64,000 bases of DNA from Streptomyces litmocidini (GCF_014649755.1 NZ_BMTQ01000004.1:526470-590469), one strand, 5' to 3'. Numbered from the stretch's first letter, positions 8,075-16,982 are shown. The notes: generated by a model not told the origin, from the sequence alone. Numbers and translations: made by a program.

Positions 8075-8941
8075 TCAGCGGAAGGCGGACGGCGGGGGTA
8101 CGGGCGAGGGCTTGGCGTTCGCGTCGGTGACGGGGGCCGCTCCGCCGGCGAAGTCGGCGAGGGCCCGGCCGTGTTCCACGCGTCCCGGGTGCGGGTCGGT
8201 GGCGACCCGGCGGGTCAGTTCGGCCACCGGCAGCTCGCGGTCCGAGGCGAGCAGCACCGCGTTGCCGAAGCGGCGGCCGCGCAGGACCGTCGGGTCGGCG
8301 GTGAGCGCCAGTTCGGGGAAGACCGCGGCGGCGGTGGCGATCTGGCCGCGCAGATGGGTCAGGGGCGGGCCGTCGGCGAGGTTCGCCGCGTAGAAGCCGC
8401 CGGGCCGCAGCACCCGCCGTACCTCGGCGAGGAACTCGGTGCTGGTCAGGTGGGCCGGGGTGCGGGCCCCGCTGAACACGTCGGCGATGACGAGGTCGGC
8501 CCAGCCGTCCTGGACCTTGGCGAGGCCGGCGCGGGCGTCCGTGGAGCGGACCCGGATGCGGGCCCCGGCGTCGAGGGGGAGTTCCCGGCGGACGAGCTGG
8601 ACCAGGGGGGCGTCGAGCTCCACGATCTGCTGGGTGGAGCGGGGCCGGGTCGCGGCGACGTAGCGGGCGAGGGTGAAGGCGCCGCCGCCGAGGTGGACGG
8701 CCTGGAGCGGCCGGTTCGGCGGGGCGGCGAGGTCGGCGATGTGGCCGAGGCGCCGCTGGTACTCGAAGGTGAGGCGGGCCGGGTCGTCGAGGTCGACGTG
8801 CGACTGCGGGGCGCCGTCGATGAGCAGCGTCCAGGCGCGCGGGCGTTCCCGGTCGGGTATGAGTTCGGCGAGGCCGCCGTCGACGGTCTCGACGACGGGG
8901 GCGGACGCCGCCGCCCGGTCCCGCTGTTTGTTCCTGGCCAC
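8075..8941 (-). CDS. Spermidine synthase-like methyltransferase-fold enzyme
   Basis: 288 residues of the spermidine/spermine synthase superfamily (Rossmann-type SAM or decarboxy-SAM binding fold). Visible features: an N-terminal beta region (ELIPDRERPRAWTLLIDGAP), a glycine-rich motif (VHLGGGAFTLARYVA), an acidic residue after strand 2 (QQIVELDAPLVQ), and WADLVIADVFSG followed by FLAEVRRVLRPGGF. Proteins of this sort in actinobacteria often lack the polyamine-specific residues, so the true substrate is unknown. Ends convergently with the small exported protein gene 7 bp away. Confidence 0.8.
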   Translation of the reverse strand: MARNKQRDRAAASAPVVETVDGGLAELIPDRERPRAWTLLIDGAPQSHVDLDDPARLTFEYQRRLGHIADLAAPPNRPLQAVHLGGGAFTLARYVAATRPRSTQQIVELDAPLVQLVRRELPLDAGARIRVRSTDARAGLAKVQDGWADLVIADVFSGARTPAHLTSTEFLAEVRRVLRPGGFYAANLADGPPLTHLRGQIATAAAVFPELALTADPTVLRGRRFGNAVLLASDRELPVAELTRRVATDPHPGRVEHGRALADFAGGAAPVTDANAKPSPVPPPSAFR

Positions 8942-8975
8942 GGGCCCATTATCGGGGCACGACGGGCAGGGGGGC

Positions 8976-9473
8976 TCAGTGGCAGCCGTCGGCCGCCTCG
9001 ATGAGCCGGGCCGCCTCGCCGAGCGCCTCGCGCAGGACGGCGGGGTCGGTGACGGGGTCGGTGTCGCCGGGGGGCAGCAGCCAGCCGGCGGGGCGGGGCG
9101 CGTCGCCCGCCGGTTCGGGGAGTTCCGGCAGCTCGGGGAGGCGCAGGCCCCGTCCCGAGGTGCGCGTACAGGCGCTGCCCGGCAGGTCCCAGGCGGCGGC
9201 GGTGCCGGGCGGCACCAGGAAGCCGAGGGTGTCGCAGGTGCCGTCGTGGACGACCGGCCCGACGGCGGGGGCGGCGGCGCGGCGCAGGATGTCCACGGCC
9301 TCCAGGCCCTGGCGGACCGGCACGGTCACCAGGTCCCAGGCCTCGGCGGCGGCCCGGGGCCCGTCGGCCTCCGGGGCGGGCGCGCGGCGCGCGGCGCCCG
9401 GGGCGGGTACGTGGTGCGCGGCCTCCGGGACGGACACGTGCCGCGTGGCCGCCTGCGAACCGATCTCCGACAT
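8976..9473 (-). CDS. Hypothetical protein, weakly primase/polymerase-like
   Basis: 165 residues from ATG 9473, chosen because AGGAGGGG sits just upstream (around 9480-9487) whereas the upstream ATG at 9518 has no comparable site. N-terminal 45 residues are Ala/Pro-rich; the rest includes GTCDTLGFLVPPGTAAAWDL and a WLLPPGD motif. This resembles the accessory part of small Streptomyces proteins annotated as primase-polymerase related (compare the gene at 17719), but no catalytic residues can be pointed to. It is divergent from the NsdA-like regulator gene; the 224-bp gap between them should hold both promoters. Confidence 0.6.
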   Translation of the reverse strand: MSEIGSQAATRHVSVPEAAHHVPAPGAARRAPAPEADGPRAAAEAWDLVTVPVRQGLEAVDILRRAAAPAVGPVVHDGTCDTLGFLVPPGTAAAWDLPGSACTRTSGRGLRLPELPELPEPAGDAPRPAGWLLPPGDTDPVTDPAVLREALGEAARLIEAADGCH

Positions 9474-9697
9474 GGGGACCCCTCCTCGCTCCGAAGGAGA
9501 CACGTTCCGTCTCCCCATTACGGTTCAACGCCCGTGCGCGTCAACGGCTACGGCGGGATGCCGCCGCAAAGGATGGCAGTTCATGGCAGATCGCAGGCGA
9601 GATATCCGATTTGTAGCCAAACTCAGCGTAAGCGTGTGGTGACAGCAGGTACGTTCTTGCCGCCGGAAACCCGGCAGCACCAGGAGAGGGCTCGGCC

Positions 9698-10987
9698 ATG
9701 GCGATGTCACGGGCAGTTCCCAATCTCGCCTTCCGTCGGCTCCGCGGACAGCACTCGCCGGCGGAGTTCGCCGCGGCGGTCCGCCGGGCGGCGCGGGAGA
9801 TCGACGAACGGGTCGCGTGCGACGCCCGCTACATCGGGCGCGTGGAAGCGGGCGAGATCCGCTGCCCCAACTACGCGTACGAGCGGGTCTTCCTGCACAT
9901 GTTCCCCGGTCTGGGCCTCTCCGACCTGGGATTCTCCGCGCGGGAGACGGTGCGCGGCCGGCGGCAGGGCGTCCCGGCCGGGACAGCGCCTCCCGCCGCC
10001 ATCACCACCCGGAACGATGAGGAGAGCGACGTGCTGCGTCGCGCATTCATGACGAGCGGCTCCGCCACCCTGGCGGCCGCCTCGCTGGGACTCGGCGGCC
10101 CCGCCGTCGCGATCCCCTCCCCCCGCGGCACCCACCGGATCGGCGAGACCGAGGTGCGGGCCGTCGAGGACGCCGTGCGGCGGATCCGGCTGCTCGACGA
10201 CCGGCACGGCGCCGACGGGCTCTACAAGGTGGCCGCCCAGCCGCTCCGTACCGCGTACGCGCTCCTCGACGCCGGCACCATGACCCGTCGCTCCACCGAG
10301 GACCGGCTGCACGCGGGCGCGGGCGAGCTCTCCCTCTCCGTCGGCTGGCTGGCCCACGACTCGGGGAGGCACGAGGACGCGCGCTCGCACTACGCGGAGG
10401 CCCTGGCCACCGCGCGCGTGGCGGGGAACGCGGCCCTGGAGGCGCACGCCTTCTGCAACACCTCGTTCCTGGCCCGGGACACCGGCCGCCACCGCGAGGC
10501 GGTCCGGGCGGCCCAGGCGGGCCTGCGGGCCGCGCAGCCGCTGGACTCGGCCCGGCTCCTCTCGCTGCTGTCGCTGCGGGAGGCGGGCGGGTGGGCGGGG
10601 CTCGGCGACCGCTCCGCCTGCGAGCAGGCCCTCGGCCGCGCGCACCAGTACTTCGAGCGTGGCCCGGCCGAGGGCGACCCCGAGTGGATGTCCTTCTTCG
10701 GCGAGCCGGAGCGGGAGGCGCTGGAGGCCGGCTGCTGGTCGGCGCTCGGCGAGTGGGGCCGGGCGGCGCGCCACGCCCACCGGGCGGTGGTCCTGCAGAA
10801 CCCGCACTTCGCCCGGAACCTCGCGCTCTACCGGGCCCACCTCGCCAAGGACCTGGCGCACGCCGGCCGTCGGGACGAGGCGGCGGCGGAGGCGCGGCGC
10901 GTCGTGGACTCCCTCGACGGCATCGCCTCGGCCCGGATCCGCGACCTGCTCACGGAGACCGGCCGGGTCCTGGCCGGCACGCACTGA
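9698..10987 (+). CDS. NsdA-like HTH/TPR regulatory protein
   Basis: 429 residues. The N-terminus (about 5-85) resembles a helix-turn-helix region (RRLRGQHSPAEFAAAVRRA ... DARYIGRVEAGEI). A short hydrophobic Ala/Gly-rich stretch near 115-140 follows (FMTSGSATLAAASLGLGGPA), and the rest is alpha-helical, with about five tetratricopeptide-like repeats (ARSHYAEALATARVAGN; HREAVRAAQAGLRAAQ). This architecture is typical of NsdA and its paralogues, Streptomyces proteins that restrain sporulation and antibiotic production. ATG 9698 is preceded by AGGAGAGGG at a good distance. The stop codon is the first unit boundary of a 28-bp tandem repeat. The target genes are unknown. Confidence 0.75.
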   Translation: MAMSRAVPNLAFRRLRGQHSPAEFAAAVRRAAREIDERVACDARYIGRVEAGEIRCPNYAYERVFLHMFPGLGLSDLGFSARETVRGRRQGVPAGTAPPAAITTRNDEESDVLRRAFMTSGSATLAAASLGLGGPAVAIPSPRGTHRIGETEVRAVEDAVRRIRLLDDRHGADGLYKVAAQPLRTAYALLDAGTMTRRSTEDRLHAGAGELSLSVGWLAHDSGRHEDARSHYAEALATARVAGNAALEAHAFCNTSFLARDTGRHREAVRAAQAGLRAAQPLDSARLLSLLSLREAGGWAGLGDRSACEQALGRAHQYFERGPAEGDPEWMSFFGEPEREALEAGCWSALGEWGRAARHAHRAVVLQNPHFARNLALYRAHLAKDLAHAGRRDEAAAEARRVVDSLDGIASARIRDLLTETGRVLAGTH

Positions 10988-11085
10988 GCGGCCCGTACCG
11001 AACGGCCCGTACGAAGCGGCCCGCACCGAACGGCCCGTACGAAGCGGCCCGCACCGAACGGCCCGTACGAAGCGGCCCGTACCGA
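10987..11085. repeat. 28-bp tandem repeat at the 3' end of the NsdA-like gene
   Basis: Three full copies (10987-11014, 11015-11042, 11043-11070) of a unit beginning AGCGGCCCGTACCGAACGGC, plus a partial fourth to 11085. Each unit itself contains two related half-units built on CGGCCCGTAC. The array starts at the last base of the NsdA-like stop codon and fills the gap to the convergent phosphatase gene. Confidence 0.9.
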
Positions 11086-11114
11086 GCAGGAGCCGGGAGC
11101 TCCCGCTCCCCGGG

Positions 11115-11711
11115 CTACTGCTCCAGGTGCCCCGTGTCGTTCCAGCGCTCGACCGCCGGGGCGCCGTACGCCCAGCCGAGGACCGAGAGGCTCGTCGGGT
11201 CCAGGCGGATGCGGGCGGCGAAGGAGACGTCCTCGCCGAGCCAGCGCGCGCCGATCGAGCGCAGGATGTGCCCGTGGGCGAACACCAGGACGTCCCGGTC
11301 GGCGGAGCGGGCCCACTCCACGATCTCGTCGGCGCGGTCCGACAGCTGGGCGAGCGTCTCACCCCCGGGGACGCCGTCGCGCCAGATGAACCAGTCCGGC
11401 TGGATCTCCTTGATCTCGGGCGGGGTCAGCCCCTCGTACGCCCCGTAGTCCCACTCCATCAGCGCGTCCCAGGGCCGGGCCCTGTCCCCGAAGCCGGCGA
11501 GCTCGCAGGTCTCGCTCGCCCGGACGAGCGGGCTGGTACGCACCTCCACGTCGGGGAGCCCCTGCCAGGGGCCCCGGTGCAGGCGCTCGCCGAGCAGCTT
11601 CGCCCCTCGTCGTCCCTCGTCGAGCAGCGGTATGTCGGTCCTGCCGGTGTGCCGGCCGAGAAGGGACCACTCGGTCTGGCCGTGCCGGGCGAGCAGGATG
11701 CGGGGTGCCAT
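11115..11711 (-). CDS. Histidine phosphatase family protein (phosphoglycerate mutase-like)
   Basis: 198 residues of the branch-1 histidine phosphatase superfamily. The RHG phosphohistidine motif is near the N-terminus ([13 protein letters not shown]). The phosphate pocket residues are recognisable in [13 protein letters not shown], in the acid [11 protein letters not shown] and in the second His of [13 protein letters not shown] 11711 begins the family alignment; an upstream ATG at 11735 would add eight residues. Likely a broad-specificity or sugar-phosphate phosphatase. Ends close to the tandem repeat array. Confidence 0.9.
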   Translation of the reverse strand: MAPRILLARHGQTEWSLLGRHTGRTDIPLLDEGRRGAKLLGERLHRGPWQGLPDVEVRTSPLVRASETCELAGFGDRARPWDALMEWDYGAYEGLTPPEIKEIQPDWFIWRDGVPGGETLAQLSDRADEIVEWARSADRDVLVFAHGHILRSIGARWLGEDVSFAARIRLDPTSLSVLGWAYGAPAVERWNDTGHLEQ

Positions 11712-11855
11712 GGGAAGGACGCTCCAGGAGTTCACGGTGCGGACGTGCCTCTCCCATCATCGCCGACCTGAACGCGCGGCGGCGTCCGGGCAACCTCCGG
11801 GGGACGCCCCGCGTCCCCTCCCCCGGACCGCATCACCGACCGGGGGGACTCGTTC

Positions 11856-12698
11856 ATGCGCAAGCCACGCCGGTGGGCGGAGCTGACCCTGATCGCGGTC
11901 GTGTACGCGGCCTACTCGGGCGGGCGGCTCCTGGCGAGGGGCGACGAGGCCTCGGCCGTGGCGCACGGGCTCGCGGTCCTGCGGTTCGAGGAGGGCCTCG
12001 GGATCGACGCCGAGCACCCGTTGAACCGGTGGTTCACGGACGTCCCCGCGCTCGGGGTCCCGGCGGACTTCGCGTACGCCTCGCTGCACTACCTGGTGAC
12101 CCCGGCGGTCCTGGTGTGGCTCTTCCGCCGCCGCCCCGCGCACTACCGGGCCGCCCGCACCTGGCTGATGCTCTCCACCCTGCTCGGCCTCGCCGGCTTC
12201 ACGCTGCTGCCGACCTGCCCGCCCCGGCTCCTCGACGCGGCCCACGGCTTCACGGACACGATGGCGCACTTCAGCGCGTACGGCTGGTGGGGCGACGAGG
12301 CCAGCGCGCCGCGCGGGCTCGGCGGTCTGACGAACCAGTACGCGGCGATGCCCAGCCTCCACGTCGGCTGGGCGCTGTGGTGCGGGACGATGCTGTGGCG
12401 GCACGGACGGGCACCGCTCACGAAGGCCCTCGGGGTGGCGTATCCGCTGGTCACGGCACTCGTCGTGATGGGCACCGCCAACCACTACCTGCTCGACGCG
12501 GTCGCCGGGGCGGCCGTGATGGGCGCGGGCCTGCTGCTCGCCCCGCACGCGCTGCGGCTCGCCGACCGGATCCGCACGACACCGGAAGCGCCCCCGGTTG
12601 TCGGTGGTGGATGGGAGACTTCGGCGGGTGAGCGCATCCCCGGACAGCGGTCTGTCCCGAACACCGCGGACGACACCTCCTCGGCAACTACTGGCTGA
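11856..12698 (+). CDS. PAP2-family membrane phosphatase
   Basis: 280-residue polytopic membrane protein with about five or six hydrophobic segments. The C-terminal half carries PAP2/AUR1-type motifs: MPSLHVGWALW (motif 2, SxxH) and ANHYLLDAVAGA (motif 3, with catalytic His and Asp). It would act on lipid phosphates at the outer face of the membrane; in actinobacteria this subfamily (PAP2_3, inositolphosphotransferase-like) is common. The last 70 nt overlap the start of the downstream nuclease-like gene in another frame, so the two may be coupled. Confidence 0.85.
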   Translation: MRKPRRWAELTLIAVVYAAYSGGRLLARGDEASAVAHGLAVLRFEEGLGIDAEHPLNRWFTDVPALGVPADFAYASLHYLVTPAVLVWLFRRRPAHYRAARTWLMLSTLLGLAGFTLLPTCPPRLLDAAHGFTDTMAHFSAYGWWGDEASAPRGLGGLTNQYAAMPSLHVGWALWCGTMLWRHGRAPLTKALGVAYPLVTALVVMGTANHYLLDAVAGAAVMGAGLLLAPHALRLADRIRTTPEAPPVVGGGWETSAGERIPGQRSVPNTADDTSSATTG

Positions 12699-13755
12699 GC
12701 TGCGCGGACCGGCCGTCGTGCCGCGTCCGCTGGACGCCCGAGCCCTCGCGGCGCTCGCCGCCAACCCGGGCTGCAAGCGGCGGGCCGTCCTCGACGGCGC
12801 CGGCGTCGACAAGTCGGCGCTGGCCGCGAAGCTCGGCTCGCCCGCGCCGTTCGGGCAGTCGCAGTTCGCGATCGTGCGGGGCAACTCCTTCGAGGCGAAG
12901 GTCAAGGCGGACGGCGGGCGCGAACTGCTGCGCCTGATCGGCGTGGAGGAGCCGGGCGAGGTGTCCGTGCCCGACCTGGCGGCGGCCGGACCCGAGGGGC
13001 GGGTGGCGCGCACGGCGCTGGCGCTGCGGGAGGCGACGGGTGCCGGGGCGTGGACGCTGCTCGACCATCCGCTGCTCGCCCTGGAGGTCGCCGGTTCCCC
13101 CGTCCACCTGGAACCGGACGCGGTGGTGGTGCACCCCGACGGCGGCTGGACGGTGGTGGAGATCAAGTCGTTCCCGATGATCGACGGTTCGGCCGACGCG
13201 GCGAAGGTGGGCGCGGCGGCCCGCCAGGCCGCCGTGTACGTGCTGGCCCTGGAGCGGGTGGCGGCCCGCACGGAGGGCGCGCGGGTCGCGCAGTCGGTGC
13301 TCCTCGTCTGCCCGAAGGACTTCTCGAACGTGCCGACGGCGTCGATGGTCGACGTGCGCAAGCAGCGGTCGGTGACCCGGCGCCAGCTGGCCCGGCTGAC
13401 CCGGATCGACGAGATCGCGCGGGCCCTGCCGGAGGGCATCAGCTTCGACGTGGTGGAACGGACGGCGGAGGAGCTGGCGGCGGCCGTGGAGTGCGTCCCC
13501 CATCAGTACGCCCCGGAGTGCCTGGCCGCCTGCGAGCTGGCCTTCCACTGCCGGGCGCGCGCCCGGGAGGCGGACGCGGTGGAGGCCCTGGGCCGTTCCG
13601 TACGGGGGGAGTTGGGCGGTCTGACGACGGTCGGCGCGGTCCTGGCGGCGGCGCGCGGCGAGGAGGGCGACCCGGAGGACCCGGCGGTGGCGGCGCTGCG
13701 CCGGGCGCGGGCGCTGCGCGAGGAGGCCCTGGCGGGGGTGGCCGCATGTCGCTGA
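12628..13755 (+). CDS. PD-(D/E)XK nuclease-fold protein with Cys cluster (Cas4/AddB-like)
   Basis: 375 residues from GTG 12628 (GGGAGA ribosome binding site 9 bp upstream; TTG 12598 possible). The core has the PD-(D/E)XK signature: LEPDAVVVHPDGGWTVVEIK with the acidic residue, the Glu and the Lys properly spaced. Four cysteines could ligate an Fe-S cluster as in Cas4 and AddB: one N-terminal (NPGCKRR) and three near the C-terminus (PECLAACELAFHC; the spacing is C-x3-C-x5-C rather than the usual C-x2-C-x5-C). Predicted function: DNA exonuclease or end-processing subunit. It overlaps the next gene by 10 bp and is two genes upstream of an SF1 helicase, which together suggest one nuclease-helicase machine. 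No family name recognised. Confidence 0.75.
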   Translation: MSASPDSGLSRTPRTTPPRQLLAELRGPAVVPRPLDARALAALAANPGCKRRAVLDGAGVDKSALAAKLGSPAPFGQSQFAIVRGNSFEAKVKADGGRELLRLIGVEEPGEVSVPDLAAAGPEGRVARTALALREATGAGAWTLLDHPLLALEVAGSPVHLEPDAVVVHPDGGWTVVEIKSFPMIDGSADAAKVGAAARQAAVYVLALERVAARTEGARVAQSVLLVCPKDFSNVPTASMVDVRKQRSVTRRQLARLTRIDEIARALPEGISFDVVERTAEELAAAVECVPHQYAPECLAACELAFHCRARAREADAVEALGRSVRGELGGLTTVGAVLAAARGEEGDPEDPAVAALRRARALREEALAGVAACR

Positions 13756-15335
13756 TCTCCACGCTCGCCCGGATGGAGGCCGTCGAGTCGGGGCGGGCGC
13801 AGCCGCTCGCCACGGTCCGGCACCGGCGGCTGTCCGCACGGCCGTTGGTCCTCGTGCCGCTGACGACGGCCGGTGAGGCGGGCGCCCCGCTGGGCGCGCT
13901 GGTCGGCACCGATCCCGAGGAGCCGCGGCTCCTGGTGGTGCCGCAACCCCGGGACCGCGACCTGCGGTTCGCGTTCCTCGCGGACCTCGCCGAGGAGATC
14001 CTGCCGTACGTCGACTCGTTCACGGACGTCGTCGAGGCGGCGGAGCGGAACGAGGTCGACCCCGAGACCGGCAAGAAGGTGAAGGTCGAGGTCGAGCTGT
14101 GCGCCGACGCGCCGCAGCTGATCGTGCCGAGCCGGGCGGGCATCGAGTACGTGCGGCTGCTCGGACGGTCGACGCGGTTCCGGCGGACGGCCGAGCAGGA
14201 CCCGGAGACGCCGTTCCCGGCGCCGCCGCGGGTGCCGCTGCTCGGCCGGTGGCTGACGCACTTCGGCGAGCGGGCCCGGGTGCCCGGCTCCTCGCTGCTC
14301 CTCTCGGCGACGGACCTGCTCAACCGGCACTGGGCGACCGGCCAGTCGTCCCTGGAGGACCAGCACCTGGGCGCGCTGCTCGCCTGGATCGCCCCGTGCG
14401 ACGGGGAGCCGGGCGCCGAGGCGGCCCTGCGGGCCGAGGTCGGCCGGGACGCCCAGGGGCAGTTGCTCTGCCCGCCGGCCGGTCCCGCGACCGATCCGGC
14501 CTTCGACAACAAGCTCCTCGCGCCGGCGATCGAGCGGTACGACCGGGCCCGGCAGTCGCTCGGCGCGGCCGAGGACGGCGAGAGCGCCGACACGGGCCTC
14601 GCCGAGCTGCACGGGGCCGAGCGGGAACTGCGCCGGCTGATCGCCTCCCAGCTGAAGCCGACCTGGCACTCCGTCTGGCGGGCGATCGAGCTGCTGCGGG
14701 AGCTGCCGGAGGGCGCCCGGGTCGAGGACCGCTGGACCCGTGACCGCTGGTCCTTCACCGGCCACCGGGACCGGATCGCGGCCGGCGAGCCGCCGCAGCC
14801 GCGCCGGGACGACGCCGTGACGGCGGCCTCGAAGCTGGCCGCCCGCGAACAGGCGCAGGGCCAGCTGGAGGCGCAGGAGGCCCTGGACGATCCGCTGGTG
14901 ATGGCGGGGCGGCGGCTCGCGGGCGAGGCGTTCTCGGCCGAGGTGGTCGAGGTGACGATGGCGTGGACGGAGTCGAAGCGGCCCGCGCCGCGGCCGCTCG
15001 TCACGGTCCGCACGGACGACCGGCCGCACCTGGCCGAGAAGGTGAAGGTGTACCGCTCGCTGGACGGCAAGCCGCAGGCGGCGGAGTTCGTGCGGTACGA
15101 GGAGGACGGCTCGCCGCTGCTGCGGATCCTGGACCGGATGGGCCGGTCCAGGGAGCCCGCGGAGGGCTCGGTGCCGGAGAAGGGCGAGCGGATCGTCTGG
15201 ACGCTGTTCGAGCACGACCAGCGGGTCGGCCCGAAGCTGCCGGACCCGGAGGAGACGCCCTGGACGCACGGCGGCCCGCCCCGGGCGGACGCCGTGGAAC
15301 CGCCCGACGCCGTGACGCCGGAGGACCTCCTGTGA
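13746..15335 (+). CDS. Unknown middle component of nuclease-helicase operon
   Basis: 529 residues; ATG 13746 overlaps the upstream stop by 10 bp, pointing to translational coupling. No named domain recognised. The N-terminal half is rich in beta strands and Arg (LVLVPLTTAGEAGAPL, QLIVPSRAGIEYVRLLGR). The middle is helical with DRARQSLGAAEDGE and a conserved-looking stretch SQLKPTWHSVWRAIELLRE. The C-terminal part has an OB-like or barrel-like alternation (SAEVVEVTMAWTESK ... HLAEKVKVYRSLDGKP) and ends in an acidic tail. No membrane segment or signal peptide. Position between a PD-(D/E)XK protein and an SF1 helicase suggests a structural or DNA-binding subunit of that system. Confidence 0.7.
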   Translation: MSLISTLARMEAVESGRAQPLATVRHRRLSARPLVLVPLTTAGEAGAPLGALVGTDPEEPRLLVVPQPRDRDLRFAFLADLAEEILPYVDSFTDVVEAAERNEVDPETGKKVKVEVELCADAPQLIVPSRAGIEYVRLLGRSTRFRRTAEQDPETPFPAPPRVPLLGRWLTHFGERARVPGSSLLLSATDLLNRHWATGQSSLEDQHLGALLAWIAPCDGEPGAEAALRAEVGRDAQGQLLCPPAGPATDPAFDNKLLAPAIERYDRARQSLGAAEDGESADTGLAELHGAERELRRLIASQLKPTWHSVWRAIELLRELPEGARVEDRWTRDRWSFTGHRDRIAAGEPPQPRRDDAVTAASKLAAREQAQGQLEAQEALDDPLVMAGRRLAGEAFSAEVVEVTMAWTESKRPAPRPLVTVRTDDRPHLAEKVKVYRSLDGKPQAAEFVRYEEDGSPLLRILDRMGRSREPAEGSVPEKGERIVWTLFEHDQRVGPKLPDPEETPWTHGGPPRADAVEPPDAVTPEDLL

Positions 15336-15460
15336 CCCCGTCCGGCACCGTGCCCCGCGAGGACGTGCCGTGACCCCGGCTTCGGGGGGCGTGCCGTGCC
15401 CCTGACTCCGGAGACCGCGCTCGTGCCCCTGTCCGTCCCCCTGATCCCCGAGGACCCGCC

Positions 15461-16792
15461 GTGACCGTGTTCGACCCGTCCGCCGAGGCCGCACGCGCGA
15501 CCTCCGCCATCCTGGCGGACACCCTGCGCGGCACCGCGCGGGGCGTCGTCGTCGACTCCCCGCCGGGTGCCGGCAAGTCGACGCTCGTGGTCCGGGCCGC
15601 CCTCGAACTGGCCGCCGCCGGGCGCCCCCTGATGGTGGTCGCCCAGACGAACGCGCAGGTGGACGACCTGGTGCTGCGGCTCGCGGAGAAGGAGCCCGAC
15701 CTGGAGGTCGGCCGGCTGCACTCGAACGACTCCGACCCGTACGACAAGGCGCTCGACGACCTGGCCAACGTACGGAAGTCGGCGAAGGCGGGCGAGCTGA
15801 CCGGGCTGCCGGTCGTCCTGTCCACGGCCGCCAAGTGGGGGCACGTGAAGAACGTCGAGCCGTGGGCGCACGCGATCGTCGACGAGGCGTACCAGATGCG
15901 CTCGGACGCGCTGCTCACCGTGGCGGGCCTCTTCGAGCGGGCGCTGTTCGTGGGCGACCCCGGGCAGCTCGACCCGTTCTCAGTGGTGGGCGCGGAGCAG
16001 TGGGCGGGGCTCACGTACGACCCGTCGGCGAGCGCCGTCTCCACGCTGCTCGCGCACAACCCGGAGCTGCCGCAGCACCGGCTGCCGGTCTCCTGGCGGC
16101 TGCCTGCCACGGCGGCGCCGCTGGTGTCGGACGCCTTCTACCCGTACACGCCGTTCCGCAGCGGCACCGGACACGGGGACCGGAGGCTCTCCTTCGGGGT
16201 GCCCTCGGACGGTTCCGGTCCCGACCGGGTCCTCGACGAGGCCGCCGAGTCCGGCTGGGGCCTGCTCGAACTCCCGGCCCGGCACACCCCCCGCACCGAC
16301 CCCGAGGCGGTCGGCGCGATCGCCCTGGTGGTGCGCCGGCTCCTGGACCGGGGCGGCGCGGCGGTCTCGGAGCGTTCGGAGACCCCGGTCCCGCTCACCC
16401 CGGACCGGATCGCCGTCGGCACCGCCCACCGCGACCAGGCGGCGGCGGTCCGGGCGGCGCTCGCGGACGTCGGCGTGACGGGCGTGACGGTGGACACCGC
16501 GAACCGGCTCCAGGGCCGTGAGTACGACGTGACGGTCGTCCTGCACCCGCTGTCGGGTCGCCCGGACGCGACCGCCTTCCACCTGGAGACGGGCCGGCTG
16601 TGCGTGCTGGCCTCCCGGCACCGGCACGCGTGCGTCGTGGTGTGCCGGGCGGGCGTGGCGGAACTCCTCGACGAGCACCCGTCGACGGATCCGGTGCGGC
16701 TGGGGGTCGCGGTCTCGTTCCCCGACGGCTGGGAGGCGAACCACGCGGTCCTCTCCCACCTGGAGGAACACCGGGTGACCTGGGCCCCCTAG
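15461..16792 (+). CDS. SF1 (UvrD/Upf1-type) helicase-like ATPase
   Basis: 443 residues. Motifs in order: Walker A (VVVDSPPGAGKSTLVVRAA), Ia (MVVAQTNAQVDD), Walker B (HAIVDEAYQM), motif III (ALFVGDPGQLDPFS), IV/V (TVDTANRLQGREYDVTVVLH) and VI-like (VLASRHRHACVVVC). It is short for a UvrD protein and lacks big 1B/2B insertions, closer to Upf1/DNA2-like minimal helicases. GTG 15461 with GAGGA upstream is the start. The 125-bp gap after the preceding gene contains repeated copies of a GAGGAC...GTGACC start-like module. Likely motor subunit acting with the nuclease encoded at 12628. Confidence 0.82.
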   Translation: MTVFDPSAEAARATSAILADTLRGTARGVVVDSPPGAGKSTLVVRAALELAAAGRPLMVVAQTNAQVDDLVLRLAEKEPDLEVGRLHSNDSDPYDKALDDLANVRKSAKAGELTGLPVVLSTAAKWGHVKNVEPWAHAIVDEAYQMRSDALLTVAGLFERALFVGDPGQLDPFSVVGAEQWAGLTYDPSASAVSTLLAHNPELPQHRLPVSWRLPATAAPLVSDAFYPYTPFRSGTGHGDRRLSFGVPSDGSGPDRVLDEAAESGWGLLELPARHTPRTDPEAVGAIALVVRRLLDRGGAAVSERSETPVPLTPDRIAVGTAHRDQAAAVRAALADVGVTGVTVDTANRLQGREYDVTVVLHPLSGRPDATAFHLETGRLCVLASRHRHACVVVCRAGVAELLDEHPSTDPVRLGVAVSFPDGWEANHAVLSHLEEHRVTWAP

Positions 16793-16960
16793 GGCCGCGG
16801 CGGCCCTCGGACGGGCACCCGGGCCGCCCTCTCCGCCTGGAGGGGCACCGGGTGGCCGGACGCCCCGGCCCGTCCCGCGCGGATCGAAACCGGGGCCCGG
16901 GGGTCTGCGGGGGCGTACGGGGAGGGCTTCGCGCTCTTGCGGGAAGCGGGACAATGGAAG

Positions 16961-16982
16961 ACGGCCCGGGAGTCCGGGCCGT
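16961..16982 (+). promoter_or_regulatory. Hairpin in the leader of the 17007 gene
   Basis: Perfect 9-bp inverted repeat ACGGCCCGG / CCGGGCCGT with a GAGT loop, ending just upstream of a GAGGAGGAGAAGGA ribosome binding site. It may be a terminator of the helicase operon or a 5' leader structure of the next gene. Confidence 0.45.

Noticed and set aside
13439..15871. 810-residue minus-strand open frame opposite the nuclease-helicase operon
   Set aside because: Codon-position GC favours the plus strand, where the PD-(D/E)XK and SF1 motifs are found; the antisense product is Ser/Arg-rich with no motif.
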